Under the pieces are notes generated by a model, which saw nothing but the letters and a program-made list of their open reading frames with translations, did no database searches and was not told the origin of the DNA. A stretch of 64,000 nucleotides of DNA from Edaphobacter sp. 4G125 (lineage in GTDB: Bacteria > Acidobacteriota > Terriglobia > Terriglobales > Acidobacteriaceae), in assembly GCF_014274685.1 (NCBI RefSeq), contig NZ_CP060393.1, positions 186,001 to 250,000 on the forward strand. Reading direction: 5' to 3'. Of this stretch, positions 24,127 through 32,198 are shown one piece after another (the stretch's first letter is position 1; the number at the start of each line of letters is the position of its first letter). The position numbers were made by a program, and so were the translations under genes.

Positions 24127-24942
24127 ATGGCCTCCGATGCACTTCTGAAGATCGAGAACCTGTCTATCTCCTTTGGACAACACAAAGCCGTCGAGAGGAT
24201 CTCTTTCCAGATTCAGGAAGGCGAGACATTGGGGCTGGTCGGAGAATCGGGCTCGGGAAAATCGGCGACCTCTCTGGCCATTCTTCGCCTGCTTCCTCCC
24301 ACGGCAACAGTAACTGGCTATCTCGGTTTTGATAGTTATGATCTCCTCGCCCTCTCCGAGCCGGAGATGCGGCGTCGACGCGGCCGGGAGATCGCCATGA
24401 TCTTCCAGGAACCCATGACCGCTCTCAATCCTGTCATGCCGGTGGGAACGCAGATTGCCGAAGCGGTACAAGCACATCACCCGGAGCTCTCGCGTCATCA
24501 GGTGCGCGACAAGGTGCTGGAGGCCATGCACGAGGTGGCTCTTCCTGAGCCCGAGCGCCGGGTGCGCGACTATCCGCACCAGTTCTCCGGCGGGCAGCGG
24601 CAGCGCATCCTGATTGCAATGGCCATCGTGAACCGTCCCCGGCTTCTCATCGCCGATGAGCCGACGACGGCTCTGGATGTGACGGTGCAAGCGCAGATCC
24701 TTGTACTGCTCAACCGCCTCCGCAAAACACATCATCTGTCGATGCTCTTTATCTCTCATGATCTTGCCGTGGTCAGTCAGGTGGCAGATCGGGTTGCGGT
24801 AATGCAACACGGCCATATTGTGGAGCAGGCTTCGGCGACTCAGCTCTTTCACGCGCCAGAGCATCCGTACACGAAACGTCTGCTGGCCTCGGCCCCCACG
24901 ATGCAGACTGACCGTAGCCAGCCGCTGGCTACGTTGTCATAG
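24127..24942 (+). CDS. ABC transporter ATP-binding protein, OppD/DppD type (orphan)
   Basis: 271 aa from the ATG at 24127 (MASDALLKIENL); ATG 24109 would add six residues. Walker A GESGSGKSATS, Q-loop FQEPMTAL, signature FSGGQRQRILIAMAI, Walker B LLIADEPTTALD, and the C-terminal oligopeptide-type tail HAPEHPYTKRLLAS identify the OppD/DppD class. No permease or substrate-binding protein of the peptide type is present; the only nearby permease is the ADOP protein on the other side of shared PadR operators. It may energise that permease, or act with a distant peptide transporter. Confidence 0.9.
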   Translation: MASDALLKIENLSISFGQHKAVERISFQIQEGETLGLVGESGSGKSATSLAILRLLPPTATVTGYLGFDSYDLLALSEPEMRRRRGREIAMIFQEPMTALNPVMPVGTQIAEAVQAHHPELSRHQVRDKVLEAMHEVALPEPERRVRDYPHQFSGGQRQRILIAMAIVNRPRLLIADEPTTALDVTVQAQILVLLNRLRKTHHLSMLFISHDLAVVSQVADRVAVMQHGHIVEQASATQLFHAPEHPYTKRLLASAPTMQTDRSQPLATLS

Positions 24943-25567
24943 TTAGCAGGAAGCACCTCTGGAAAGAGACTCAGAGTAAGCGTGTGATTCTGGTTTAATC
25001 CTTGCCATCCGTGGTCATCCGCGGTCGTAGATCGCTGTTGGAGCAATTTGCAGGTCTGCTTCAAAATCCTGTCAAGCCCCAAACCTATCTAACCTTCACA
25101 AATCAAACGACATCCGGGTTGCAATATTACCCTTGCGAACCTGCTACTCTTTAAGAGTAGAGAGAAAACAGAAAGAGGACCCTGGGAAGCCGCTCGGGAT
25201 CTCTTTCATTAAGCCTTTTGTTTTCTATATTTTGGCATCTAACCCTTTTATTTAGAATATTTTGCGAGATAAAATTTCGATAAGCGCAACAAAATAAAAG
25301 GCTTGCCAGTTCAGCATGAGGGGGGACCGCTCTACATAGATTTGTCATCCTGAACGGAGATGCAGCGCAGAGCCTGACCTGAATAAAGACCTGTATTTTT
25401 GTTCTATCTTTTGGTTCGCATCTTCCATGCCGATCCGCAGCCAACTGGCTTGCCGTGATATCGGTACAGATCGGTGTTAAGTCTTTCCTCCAGCAGGATA
25501 TGGGTCGCGCCTTTGAACCGGATCGGGGTAGACTAGCCGGAGGGCCGTCAGGCCACCCTTGGACCTC
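24943..25567. other. 625-nt intergenic region with AT-rich degenerate repeats, no gene seen
   Basis: No coding frame with family resemblance was found. An AT-rich element at 25211-25304 is described separately. A GTCATCCTGAACGG string at 25344-25357 resembles the end of the palindromic element at 4291-4437. The final part is the leader of the metallophosphoesterase gene. Confidence 0.6.
25211..25304. repeat. AT-rich repeat element with tandem and inverted copies
   Basis: A unit starting CCTTTT[G/A]TTT...ATATTTTG occurs at 25214 and again exactly 30 bp later at 25244 in direct orientation. A third copy is inverted: AAAATAAAAGGCTT (25291-25304) pairs with AAGCCTTTTGTTTT (25211-25224) with 13 of 14 matches. 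The base composition differs sharply from the GC-rich neighbours. No open frame. Confidence 0.65.
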
Positions 25568-26326
25568 ATGCGCGCCCTGATTCTCTCGGACATCCACGCA
25601 AATCTCGAAGCCCTGAACGCCGTTCTGGAAGCTGCAGCAGGAACCTATGATGTGCTGTGGAATCTAGGGGATGTCGTTGGTTATGGAGCCAGTCCGAACG
25701 AGGTCATCGAAATCATCCGCCCTCTGGCGCAGCTGAATGTCCGAGGTAATCACGACCGGGTTTGTTGCGGTCTGGCTTCGGCTCTGGGATTCAATCCAAT
25801 TGCCCGCGCTGCTGCGAACTGGACCCATGATGAGATGACAGAGGAGAATCGCCAATGGCTGGCAGGGGTTCCGAAAGGCCCTATCCATCCGGAGGGTGTT
25901 CCGGGAATCGTTCTGGCGCATGGCTCGCCTCTGAATGAGGACCAGTACATCCTGACGATGCGGGACGCCTGGGCTCCTTTGCAACAGACCGGCATCGAGA
26001 TCACCTTTATCGGTCACACTCACCTGCAAGGCGGATTCTGCCAACGTGAAGAACAGTGGCATGAACTTCGACCTCGCTATGAGACTCGCAATGATGCTGA
26101 AAGCTGGATCTTGCCCCTTCCGGAAAGGACCCGCCACCTGATCAATCCTGGTTCCGTCGGACAGCCTCGCGACCACGACTGGCGCGCGGCCTTCGCGATC
26201 TACGACAGCGAAGCGTCAGAGATTGTGTTCCATCGGGTTCCTTACGACCTGACGACCGCGCAGGGGCGCATCCTGATGGCAGAGCTTCCGGAAAAGCTGG
26301 CGCTGCGGCTGCGCGAGGGCCGGTAA
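25568..26326 (+). CDS. YfcE/MJ0936-like metallophosphoesterase
   Basis: 252 aa from the ATG at 25568. The calcineurin-like metal motifs are present: LSDIHANLEALNAVL (DxH), WNLGDVVGYGASPNE (GD), NVRGNHDRVC (GNHD), LAHGSPLNED (H) and FIGHTHLQGGF (GHTH), followed by INPGSVGQPRD. It is a soluble two-metal phosphodiesterase; relatives cleave phosphodiester or diadenosine-type compounds. The neighbours give no hint of the substrate. Confidence 0.92.
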   Translation: MRALILSDIHANLEALNAVLEAAAGTYDVLWNLGDVVGYGASPNEVIEIIRPLAQLNVRGNHDRVCCGLASALGFNPIARAAANWTHDEMTEENRQWLAGVPKGPIHPEGVPGIVLAHGSPLNEDQYILTMRDAWAPLQQTGIEITFIGHTHLQGGFCQREEQWHELRPRYETRNDAESWILPLPERTRHLINPGSVGQPRDHDWRAAFAIYDSEASEIVFHRVPYDLTTAQGRILMAELPEKLALRLREGR

Positions 26327-26446
26327 AGACGGATATTCTGAAGGGGAATAACGCGGATAGGCAGGTTTATGTCGCTTTACAGCTACCGAAGTGCTGGGAC
26401 TCTTCGTCAGAGCAGAGACTGCAATCTCAACAAGCTCCCCAATTCA

Positions 26447-28156
26447 ATGAGATTTATTCCTTCTGCTTTTCTTCTAATTTTTTTGGGTATGACAGGCGCT
26501 AACAGTCTGGCCCAGGGTAGCGGCTGCAAGGATACATTAGCGATTGAAAGCCAATTTGCCTCGCCCATGGGCTCGACCTACGTGCCGCTGGATAGCTGGA
26601 TTTATTCGGCAATCGACCGTTTGCATGGGCTTGGCTATGCGGACCAAGCCTATCTTGGGATGCGTCCCTGGACCCGCATGAGCATTGTGCATATGCTCGC
26701 CGAGACCGCGGACAAGATTGCAGATGCGAACGACGACGAAGCCTGCACGATCTTCCACAGCCTTCAACGGGAGATGGAACCCGATGTAGAGGATTGGAAC
26801 GGATCGCGCGAGCCACGAACGAAACTTGAGAGCGTCTATACCCGGTTATCCGGCACAGCAGGAACTCCGCTGCGCGACAGCTTTCATCTGGGCCAGACAT
26901 TCGTCAACGACTATGGCCGTCCTTACCATGAGGGTTTTAACAACATTACCGGCTTCAGTACGCGTAGCTCGGCAGGACGGTTTTCGCTCTACTTCCGCGG
27001 CGAATATCAGCACGCACCGGGAGCCCCGGGATATAACAACGCACTCAGTACGTTGCTCTCGAATAATGACCTCATCTCGTTCACAGACCATCCGAATCAG
27101 GCCACTATTCCTTCAGGGCCGATTCCGGCAGCAAATAACTTTCGGATTGTCGAAGCGAATGTTTCTTACCTTCTGTTAAACCACCAGTTCTCTTTTGGTA
27201 AGAGCGACCATTGGCTTAGTCCAGCGCAGGGCGGAAGTTTTGCCTGGAGCAACAACGCCGAGAACATCTACGCGTTTCAAATCGATCGCGTCGAACCTCT
27301 CTACATCCCGCTTCTCTCCCAGATTACGGGCCCCTTCCGGTATCAATTCTCCGTCGGTAGCTTGAAAGGGCACACGACACCGAACGCTCCGTGGATGCAC
27401 GTCGAAAAACTGAGTTTCAAACCGACGGAGAACCTGGAACTGGGCTTTGGGAGAACCGTCATCTGGGGTGGACAAAGACACGTGCCGATCACTTTCGGAA
27501 CCTTCTTCAGGAGCTTCTTCCATATGACCAATGTTTCGGCAGAAGAGAAGTTTTCCAGAAATGATCCGGGGGCACGGTTCAGCTTCTTCGATTTCTCCTA
27601 TCGAGTGCCCTTTGCGCGGAACTGGCTCACTCTATACTCTGACTCCTTCGCGCACGACGATGTAAACCCCATCAGCGCTCCTCGCCGGGCAGCCATCCGG
27701 CCGGGAATCTACCTGTCGCATTTTCCGGGATTGAAGCAACTGGACTTCCGTGCCGAGGCGGCCAGCACCGATCCTCCGACGAGCCGAAGCAATAGCGGCG
27801 CTTTCATTTACGCCGAAGCTGTCCAGCTACAGGGCTACACCAACAAAGGATCCATCCTGGGTGACTGGATTGGCCGCGAATCGAAAGGCGGACAGGCGTG
27901 GCTTACCTATCATCTTTCGCCTGAAGAACAGGTGCAGGTCTCCTGGCGTGGAGCTAAAGCCGCGAAGGACTTTATTCCAGGCGGCACGACCCAGAACATC
28001 TTTCAGGTCTCCGCGATCAAGAGATTTCACAAGGACTTCGAAGTGCGTGGATTGTTCCAGCACGAGCAATGGAAAGCACCGGTGTATAAGCCAGGTGGCC
28101 AAAGCGACACGAGCGTTTCCATGCAGATTACCTGGTTGCCAAAATCTATAAAGTAA
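26447..28156 (+). CDS. Capsule-assembly Wzi-like outer-membrane beta-barrel protein
   Basis: 569 aa from the ATG at 26447; an in-frame start at 26369 is also open but gives no signal peptide at its end. Signal peptide MRFIPSAFLLIFLGMTGANS with cleavage near LAQG. The sequence is rich in aromatic amphipathic strands (GRFSLYFRGEYQHAPG, FSFGKSDHWLSPAQGGSFAW, LELGFGRTVIWGGQRHVP), as in the Wzi/CapA family that tethers capsule to the outer membrane. Identification rests on the GxxDHWxSP- and WxNNAENI-like segments and the overall pattern; no polysaccharide operon is adjacent. The product would sit in the outer membrane. Confidence 0.75.
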   Translation: MRFIPSAFLLIFLGMTGANSLAQGSGCKDTLAIESQFASPMGSTYVPLDSWIYSAIDRLHGLGYADQAYLGMRPWTRMSIVHMLAETADKIADANDDEACTIFHSLQREMEPDVEDWNGSREPRTKLESVYTRLSGTAGTPLRDSFHLGQTFVNDYGRPYHEGFNNITGFSTRSSAGRFSLYFRGEYQHAPGAPGYNNALSTLLSNNDLISFTDHPNQATIPSGPIPAANNFRIVEANVSYLLLNHQFSFGKSDHWLSPAQGGSFAWSNNAENIYAFQIDRVEPLYIPLLSQITGPFRYQFSVGSLKGHTTPNAPWMHVEKLSFKPTENLELGFGRTVIWGGQRHVPITFGTFFRSFFHMTNVSAEEKFSRNDPGARFSFFDFSYRVPFARNWLTLYSDSFAHDDVNPISAPRRAAIRPGIYLSHFPGLKQLDFRAEAASTDPPTSRSNSGAFIYAEAVQLQGYTNKGSILGDWIGRESKGGQAWLTYHLSPEEQVQVSWRGAKAAKDFIPGGTTQNIFQVSAIKRFHKDFEVRGLFQHEQWKAPVYKPGGQSDTSVSMQITWLPKSIK

Positions 28157-28178
28157 CGCTCTTACCGCCTGAGCGAAT

Positions 28179-29069
28179 TTATTTGGGCATGGGGATCGAT
28201 TCAACCTTGCCTGTGGCTCGCTCCGTAAACCAGAGAGTATCGCCTGCGGGTTCGATGCCGGTCGGCGTCTTAAGCCCTTCTTTGAGAACAGTAACGTTCG
28301 CCTTGTCTCCGTTGACGGTGAGGGCCAAAATTCTGCCGCCGCCATTTTCGGCGACGAAGAGCTTACCGTTCGCAGCACGCATGCCATCGGGAGCTTTGAC
28401 CAACTGGTCCATCCAGATATCCACGGGAGCACCGGGTTTTCCATCAGCACTTACCGGAATGCGGTAGAGCTTATTGAAGACGACGTTGTTCACATAGAGC
28501 GTGCCATCCAGGAAGGTAATGCCATCGATGCCATTGAGCGTCCGATGTTCCAGATAGAGCTCTGCGGTGGAGGCGCCTGCCGGCAACCGGAAAATCTTAC
28601 CGTTCGCGGTGTCGGTTATATAGAGCGCCTTATCAGGCCCGATCGCAAAGTCGTTGCACATACTGTTGTCTCCGGGCAGGTTCCAGCGAACCTTCTGTGC
28701 TCCGGTGCGGAGGTCGAAGCCCCGAAGAGCGGTATGCCGTTGCACGGGAGTCGTGTTCGGCACCGGGGTAAGCTGACACGTCCACAATGTATTGCTGGCA
28801 GCATCCGCGAGCATGCCGAAGAAGAATGTTCCGGGGCCTTCGGCGCTGGCGTCGATGAACTTTTCTGCTGTGGAGGAACCCGAACGCACCCGATAGACGA
28901 AGGGCGAGCTGGCGCTACCGGCGATCAACACGCCTCCTGGCGCGACGGTCATGCTCTCGGGCTGCGACTTCGCATCGCCGATCAGGATCTCAGCAGCGGA
29001 TGCGACCTGGGCAAGACTTATGATGAGAGCAATGCAGGTAGCCAGACGGCGAGCGTTCGAGATAGACAT
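28179..29069 (-). CDS. Exported SMP-30/NHL-type beta-propeller protein
   Basis: 296 aa with signal peptide MSISNARRLATCIALIISLA (cleavage near VASA). Repeated blades of the kind NDFAIGPDKALYITDTANGKIFRL, DGITFLDGTLYVNNVVFNKLYRI and DGMRAANGKLFVAENGGGRILAL indicate a six-bladed SMP-30/gluconolactonase/LRE-like propeller. Such exported proteins may hydrolyse sugar lactones. Catalytic residues cannot be confirmed by eye. Convergent with the Wzi-like gene (22-nt gap). Confidence 0.8.
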   Translation of the reverse strand: MSISNARRLATCIALIISLAQVASAAEILIGDAKSQPESMTVAPGGVLIAGSASSPFVYRVRSGSSTAEKFIDASAEGPGTFFFGMLADAASNTLWTCQLTPVPNTTPVQRHTALRGFDLRTGAQKVRWNLPGDNSMCNDFAIGPDKALYITDTANGKIFRLPAGASTAELYLEHRTLNGIDGITFLDGTLYVNNVVFNKLYRIPVSADGKPGAPVDIWMDQLVKAPDGMRAANGKLFVAENGGGRILALTVNGDKANVTVLKEGLKTPTGIEPAGDTLWFTERATGKVESIPMPK

Positions 29070-29255
29070 CGTAAAAATCTCCTCAGTGTGATCGATTCGT
29101 ACCCATGCGATGCATGGTTTTCATAGACAGGTACGAGAGCTTGTGTCAAACGATCAGTCCAGTATATGGATGAGGTCAAGACTCGGCCACTTTCCGCCTG
29201 ACGCCAGGATCGTCGCGGACATGGCAGGTCACGGCCTGCTACCCTATAAGAGTCC

Positions 29256-30326
29256 ATGTTTCACCCTACAAATAACCTCAGAATCAAGTCCTCCAAGGTC
29301 GTCCTGCCTCCCGTCTTCCTCGAAGAGGAGATGCCCGTAACGGAGCAGAGCTCCAGTACCGTCTTCGAAACGCGGCGGCAGATCGGCAACATCCTTGAAG
29401 GCACGGATGACCGCCTGGTTGTAGTCGTCGGCCCTTGTTCCATTCACGACGTCGATGCCGCACGCGAATATGCTGCACGGTTGAAAAAGGTCAGCGACAC
29501 GCTCGCCAACGAACTGCTGATCGTGATGCGCGTGTACTTTGAGAAGCCGCGTACGACTCTGGGCTGGAAGGGGCTAATCAACGACCCCTATTTCGACGAG
29601 TCGTTCCACATCAACGATGGCCTGCGCATCGCTCGCCATCTGCTGCTCGATCTCGCCAAGATGGGCGTCCCGGCAGGCACTGAGTTTCTGGACATGATTA
29701 CGCCGCAGTACATCGCCGACCTCGTCAGCTGGGGAGCGATCGGAGCGCGCACCACCGAGAGCCAGGTACATCGCCAGCTGGTCTCCGGACTCTCGTGCCC
29801 GGTTGGCTTCAAGAACGGCACCTCGGGCAATATCAAGATCGCAATCGAGGCAATCGTCTCGGCCAACCACCCGCACACCTTCCTGGGAACTTCGGAGACG
29901 GGCCAGTCGGCGATTCTGTTTACGGCGGGCAATCCGGAGTGCCACATCATCCTGCGCGGAGGTGGGCAGGTGACTAACTTCGATGCAGCCTCGGTCCAGA
30001 CGACCGCAGAACAGATGGAGAAGGCCGCCATCAAACCACGTATCATGATCGACTTCAGCCACGCCAATAGCGGTAAAGACTTTCGCAAACAAGCAGCGGT
30101 ATGTCGCGACGTGCGGGAGCAGATCGCAGGCGGCGATAGCCGCATCATGGGCGTGATGATCGAAAGCAATCTGGTTGAAGGTGCGCAGTCACTGGTGAAT
30201 GGCAAGGCTCATGTCTATGGACAGAGCATTACCGATGCCTGCATCGGCTGGCCGGAGACCGAGACACTGCTCGGCGAACTGGCTGAAGCAGTGGCCAAAC
30301 GCAGGGAACTGCGTGAAGCACGCTAG
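29256..30326 (+). CDS. aroG: 3-deoxy-7-phosphoheptulonate synthase (DAHP synthase, class I)
   Basis: 356 aa, typical for class I-alpha (AroF/G/H). Conserved motifs: VVGPCSIHD, YFEKPRTTLGWKGLINDP, GARTTESQVHRQ, GFKNGTSGN and IDFSHANSGKDF. It condenses phosphoenolpyruvate with erythrose 4-phosphate, the first step of aromatic amino-acid synthesis, in the cytoplasm. The paralogue type (which amino acid inhibits it) cannot be told from the sequence. Single gene; tail-to-tail with the TIM-barrel gene (13-nt gap). Confidence 0.95.
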   Translation: MFHPTNNLRIKSSKVVLPPVFLEEEMPVTEQSSSTVFETRRQIGNILEGTDDRLVVVVGPCSIHDVDAAREYAARLKKVSDTLANELLIVMRVYFEKPRTTLGWKGLINDPYFDESFHINDGLRIARHLLLDLAKMGVPAGTEFLDMITPQYIADLVSWGAIGARTTESQVHRQLVSGLSCPVGFKNGTSGNIKIAIEAIVSANHPHTFLGTSETGQSAILFTAGNPECHIILRGGGQVTNFDAASVQTTAEQMEKAAIKPRIMIDFSHANSGKDFRKQAAVCRDVREQIAGGDSRIMGVMIESNLVEGAQSLVNGKAHVYGQSITDACIGWPETETLLGELAEAVAKRRELREAR

Positions 30327-30339
30327 CTGTTGAAGCTAT

Positions 30340-31269
30340 TTAGTCATTGATCAACTTCATATAGGCGTAGTCGATCTCGGCAGCTTCAAGAGGCGTCATC
30401 CCGGTCATCGGTGGGTCCTGCTCGACGAAAAAATGCTCCACACCTGCGCGTTTAGCAGCGGCGAGGATGGGCTTGTAGTCGATGTGGCCCCGTCCAAGTT
30501 CGGTGGGATGCGGTGCCCCAGCACCTCCCATCGTGGTCGTCACCTTCGTTCCCGCAGGAAAGTCTTTGACGTGGATGACACGATAACGATTGGGATGACG
30601 CTGGAAGTACTGGATAGGATCGGCGCCGGCGGTGACCATCCATCCACAATCGGCCTCAAACTGAACTACCACAGGGTCCGTTTCAGCGAGCAGAATCGCA
30701 TAGCCGGTCTCGCCGCCGCCAAGGTCGCGGAACTCGTGCGTGTGATTGTGATAGGCGAACTGGACTCCCGCCTTCTTTGCCTCTTCTCCAATGCGGTTGG
30801 CACGTTCTGCGATGCGCTTGAAATCGTCGGCGGTCAGGCTGTTGAGTTTTGCCATGATCTCGCCGAAACCACCCGCAGTGGATGGTGGGGCGCCGGACGC
30901 CGGCAGCAGGATGGAGCTCGCGGCATAAGGTACGCGTAGCGCCTTCGCCTCCTCCAGCACCTTGGCTGTCTCTTTGAAGCCAAACTGCAGATGCGCCGCA
31001 GGGCACTTCAGGCCTGCATCGTCAATGAGCTTCCGTAATGCGGCAGGAGTGAGATTGGCAAAACCCGATACCTCGACCTCCTGATACCCCAGCGCAGCAA
31101 TCTTATGCAGGGTTCCGGCCGGATCTTTTGCCAATGGCTCGCCAACGGTGTATAGCTCCAGCCCGATAGGCGATGAGGAGGCCTCGGCCCATGCCCTGGA
31201 ACCGAAGGATGAGGCAAGCACAACCGCTGTTGTCTGAGCGAGAAATTTCCGTCGTGAGGTCTTAGCCAT
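30340..31269 (-). CDS. Tat-exported sugar phosphate isomerase/epimerase-like TIM barrel
   Basis: 309 aa. The N-terminus MAKTSRRKFLAQTTAVVLAS is a Tat signal (SRRKFLA), cleaved near AWAE. The body is the AP-endonuclease-2/xylose-isomerase-like barrel: GLELYTVGEPL, GYQEVEVSGFA, AYHNHTHEF, EADCGWMVTAGADP, HVKDF and GRGHIDYKPI provide the metal-binding His/Glu/Asp pattern. Such exported members have been connected with keto-sugar turnover in Bacteroidetes and Planctomycetes. It is separate from the other sugar genes of the window at 47-51 kb. Confidence 0.88.
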   Translation of the reverse strand: MAKTSRRKFLAQTTAVVLASSFGSRAWAEASSSPIGLELYTVGEPLAKDPAGTLHKIAALGYQEVEVSGFANLTPAALRKLIDDAGLKCPAAHLQFGFKETAKVLEEAKALRVPYAASSILLPASGAPPSTAGGFGEIMAKLNSLTADDFKRIAERANRIGEEAKKAGVQFAYHNHTHEFRDLGGGETGYAILLAETDPVVVQFEADCGWMVTAGADPIQYFQRHPNRYRVIHVKDFPAGTKVTTTMGGAGAPHPTELGRGHIDYKPILAAAKRAGVEHFFVEQDPPMTGMTPLEAAEIDYAYMKLIND

Positions 31270-31504
31270 GAGACAGGATCCCCCTTCCTGAAAAGAACAG
31301 GAATCACTATACCCCAGCGCTTGACTGGTTAGGCGTCAGTGAGTTAACGACGAAGTTGATGATTTTCTTCGAAGAGCCAAGACTAGACAAACGCCAATAG
31401 TTGAAGACTCAAACGGCCTGACTGCTAAATGCTAGCCAACTTTCGCAATTGTCTCCGGTAGGAGCCTCATAGCACGTTGTTCAGAGGCTGTGATAGTTTC
31501 GCCC

Positions 31505-32152
31505 TCAACCTCTTTCCAAGGTAAGGTGAGTCGCATATTCCGAAACCTTACGGTCGGTTACCGAATACCCAAGTCCCCGCAGATCCAACCCATCGAACAA
31601 TGCTTCGCCCGTGCCTAAGAGAATGGGCGCCGACACGATGTGAAGCGAGTCGATTAATCCAGCCTGCAGATACTGTCGCACGGTCGACACCCCGCCTCCA
31701 ATCTTGATGTCTTTCGTTCCCGCAGCTTTCTTCGCGCGATCCAGTGCTTCCTCGATCCCACCAGTAACAAAGTAGAAAGTTGTTCCCCCTTCCATGACGA
31801 TGGGCTCACGTTCATAGTGAGTCAGGACGAAGGTCGGTGCATGATACGGCGGATTGTCGCCCCACCAGCCCTTCCATGAATCGTCCGGCCAGGGACCACG
31901 CACGGGGCCAAACATATTGCGTCCAAGGATGAACGCACCAAAGTTTTCCATTGCCCGAGAAGCAAATACATCGTCGATGTCACCAACCGATCCGCCCTCT
32001 TGCCCGACCATTGAACAGAAGGTCCTCGTATGGAAGTACCACTGAAAGAGATCCTTTCCTCGCTTTCCGAGGGGATCAGTCAGGCTCTGTTCGGACCCGG
32101 CGCCGAAACCGTCCAAAGAGACTCCAAATCCGGCGACTCGCACTCTTGACAT
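31505..32152 (-). CDS. Dihydrofolate reductase-like (RibD C-terminal) protein
   Basis: 215 aa. It matches the RibD_C/DHFR-like reductase family: VRVAGFGVSLDGFGAG at the N-terminus, AFILGRNMFGPVRGPW, TFVLTHYERE, IKIGGGVSTVRQYLQAGLID and SAPILLGTGEALFDG. Members reduce pteridine or pyrimidine-like substrates with NADPH, but this stand-alone group has no assigned substrate. It is 47 nt upstream... of no obvious operon partner: the ABC-F gene begins beyond it on the same strand at 34166 and ends 46 nt before this gene's far side. Cytoplasmic. Confidence 0.88.
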   Translation of the reverse strand: MSRVRVAGFGVSLDGFGAGSEQSLTDPLGKRGKDLFQWYFHTRTFCSMVGQEGGSVGDIDDVFASRAMENFGAFILGRNMFGPVRGPWPDDSWKGWWGDNPPYHAPTFVLTHYEREPIVMEGGTTFYFVTGGIEEALDRAKKAAGTKDIKIGGGVSTVRQYLQAGLIDSLHIVSAPILLGTGEALFDGLDLRGLGYSVTDRKVSEYATHLTLERG

Positions 32153-32198
32153 ATCTGTTCCTTTCTCTCGTTTTTGGTTGCTAGGCGGTCACTGTCAA

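Noticed and set aside
25151-25597. 148-codon open frame on the minus strand in the long intergenic region
   Set aside because: It runs through the AT-rich repeat island, shows no family resemblance and overlaps the metallophosphoesterase start.
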